Of a stretch of DNA of 64,000 nt, positions 63,794 through 64,000 are shown piece by piece (the first letter of the stretch is position 1; each line of letters begins with the position of its first letter). The notes beneath the pieces are model-generated. The model searched no databases, was not told the origin of the DNA, and worked only from the letters and a program-made list of their open reading frames with translations. This stretch comes from Candidatus Kurthia intestinigallinarum (GTDB lineage Bacteria > Bacillota > Bacilli > Bacillales_A > Planococcaceae), in contig NZ_JTFC01000044.1 of NCBI RefSeq assembly GCF_003991225.1, positions 1 to 64,000 of the forward strand, in the 5' to 3' direction. The translations under genes and the position numbers were made by a program.

Positions 63794-64000
63794 TAAACCG
63801 TTACCTCCTCACCTAAATACGCCTCGATTACTTTCTTGTTGCTACGAATTTCTTCTGGTGTGCCTGATGCGATAAGTTGCCCATGGTCTAGTACATAAAT
63901 TCGCTCACAGATTCCCATAACAAGTCCCATATCATGCTCGATTAATAAAATTGTTAAATCAAATTTTTTACGAATCAATGCAATTAAATCCATCAATGCA
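63793..64000 (-). CDS. livG: Branched-chain amino acid ABC transporter ATPase LivG, C-terminal part
   Basis: Only the last ~68 residues lie in the window: [20 protein letters not shown] (H-loop) and [20 protein letters not shown]. The gene runs on past the right edge; the permease genes presumably follow there. Confidence 0.92.
   Translation of the reverse strand, partial: ALMDLIALIRKKFDLTILLIEHDMGLVMGICERIYVLDHGQLIASGTPEEIRSNKKVIEAYLGEEVTV

Overview
This window comes from a low-GC Gram-positive bacterium (Bacillota, order Bacillales), most like the Planococcaceae/Caryophanaceae branch (Lysinibacillus, Solibacillus, Kurthia). The evidence is a Bacillus-type 16S 5' end, the Bacillales order of ribosomal and transcription genes, ctsR-mcsA-mcsB-clpC, a Cys T-box, and zinc-type S14 and L33. 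The genus is an inference. Several genes that sit in this neighbourhood in spore-forming Bacillus are absent (disA, cwlD, gerD, kbaA, pdaB), which would fit a non-sporulating relative such as Kurthia.

Layout. 1-0.9 kb: 5' part of a 16S rRNA gene on the minus strand, with tandem promoters. 0.9-3.7 kb: salA-type Mrp ATPase and two accessory genes (membrane acyltransferase, MaoC-type hydratase). 3.8-8.1 kb: rpsI, rplM, truA and the shared ECF-transporter module ecfT-ecfA2-ecfA1. 8.1-8.45 kb: a structured non-coding interval. 8.45-22.8 kb: the S10/spc/alpha ribosomal superoperon (rpsJ to rplQ, with secY, adk, infA, rpoA). In it, map, normally between adk and infA, is a decayed remnant. 23.2-24.5 kb: an NhaC-type antiporter gene between the S10 and str operons. 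24.7-29.1 kb: tuf, fusA, rpsG, rpsL. 29.5-36.8 kb: rpoC, rpoB. 37.1-41.4 kb: rsmC-like methyltransferase, rplL, rplJ, rplA, rplK, nusG, secE, rpmG. 41.4-47.8 kb: sigH, rae1/yacP, rlmB, mrnC, cysS (T-box), gltX, ispF. 47.8-55.7 kb: ispD, yacL, radA, clpC, mcsB, mcsA, ctsR. 55.9-64 kb: accessory genes: DUF4870 protein, a small membrane protein behind an ECF-sigma-like promoter, corA, a HemAT-like oxygen sensor, a histidine phosphatase, an acyl-CoA thioesterase, an aldehyde dehydrogenase flanked by two DUF779 paralogues, and livF/livG.

Almost all core genes run on the minus strand, co-directional with the rRNA operon. They form one block of translation, transcription and protein quality control under strong sigma-A promoters and RNA leaders (S10, L10, L13, Cys T-box). 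I see no prophage, insertion sequence, CRISPR array or tRNA gene. The more notable observations are the decayed map gene, the two-arm RNA structure between rplQ and ecfA1, the loss of several neighbourhood genes (rplGB, cysE, disA and sporulation genes), the antiporter with a perfect consensus promoter, the DUF779-ALDH-DUF779 arrangement, and several unassigned leader hairpins. Promoter and hairpin calls were made by eye on the sequence; no folding or database search was run.
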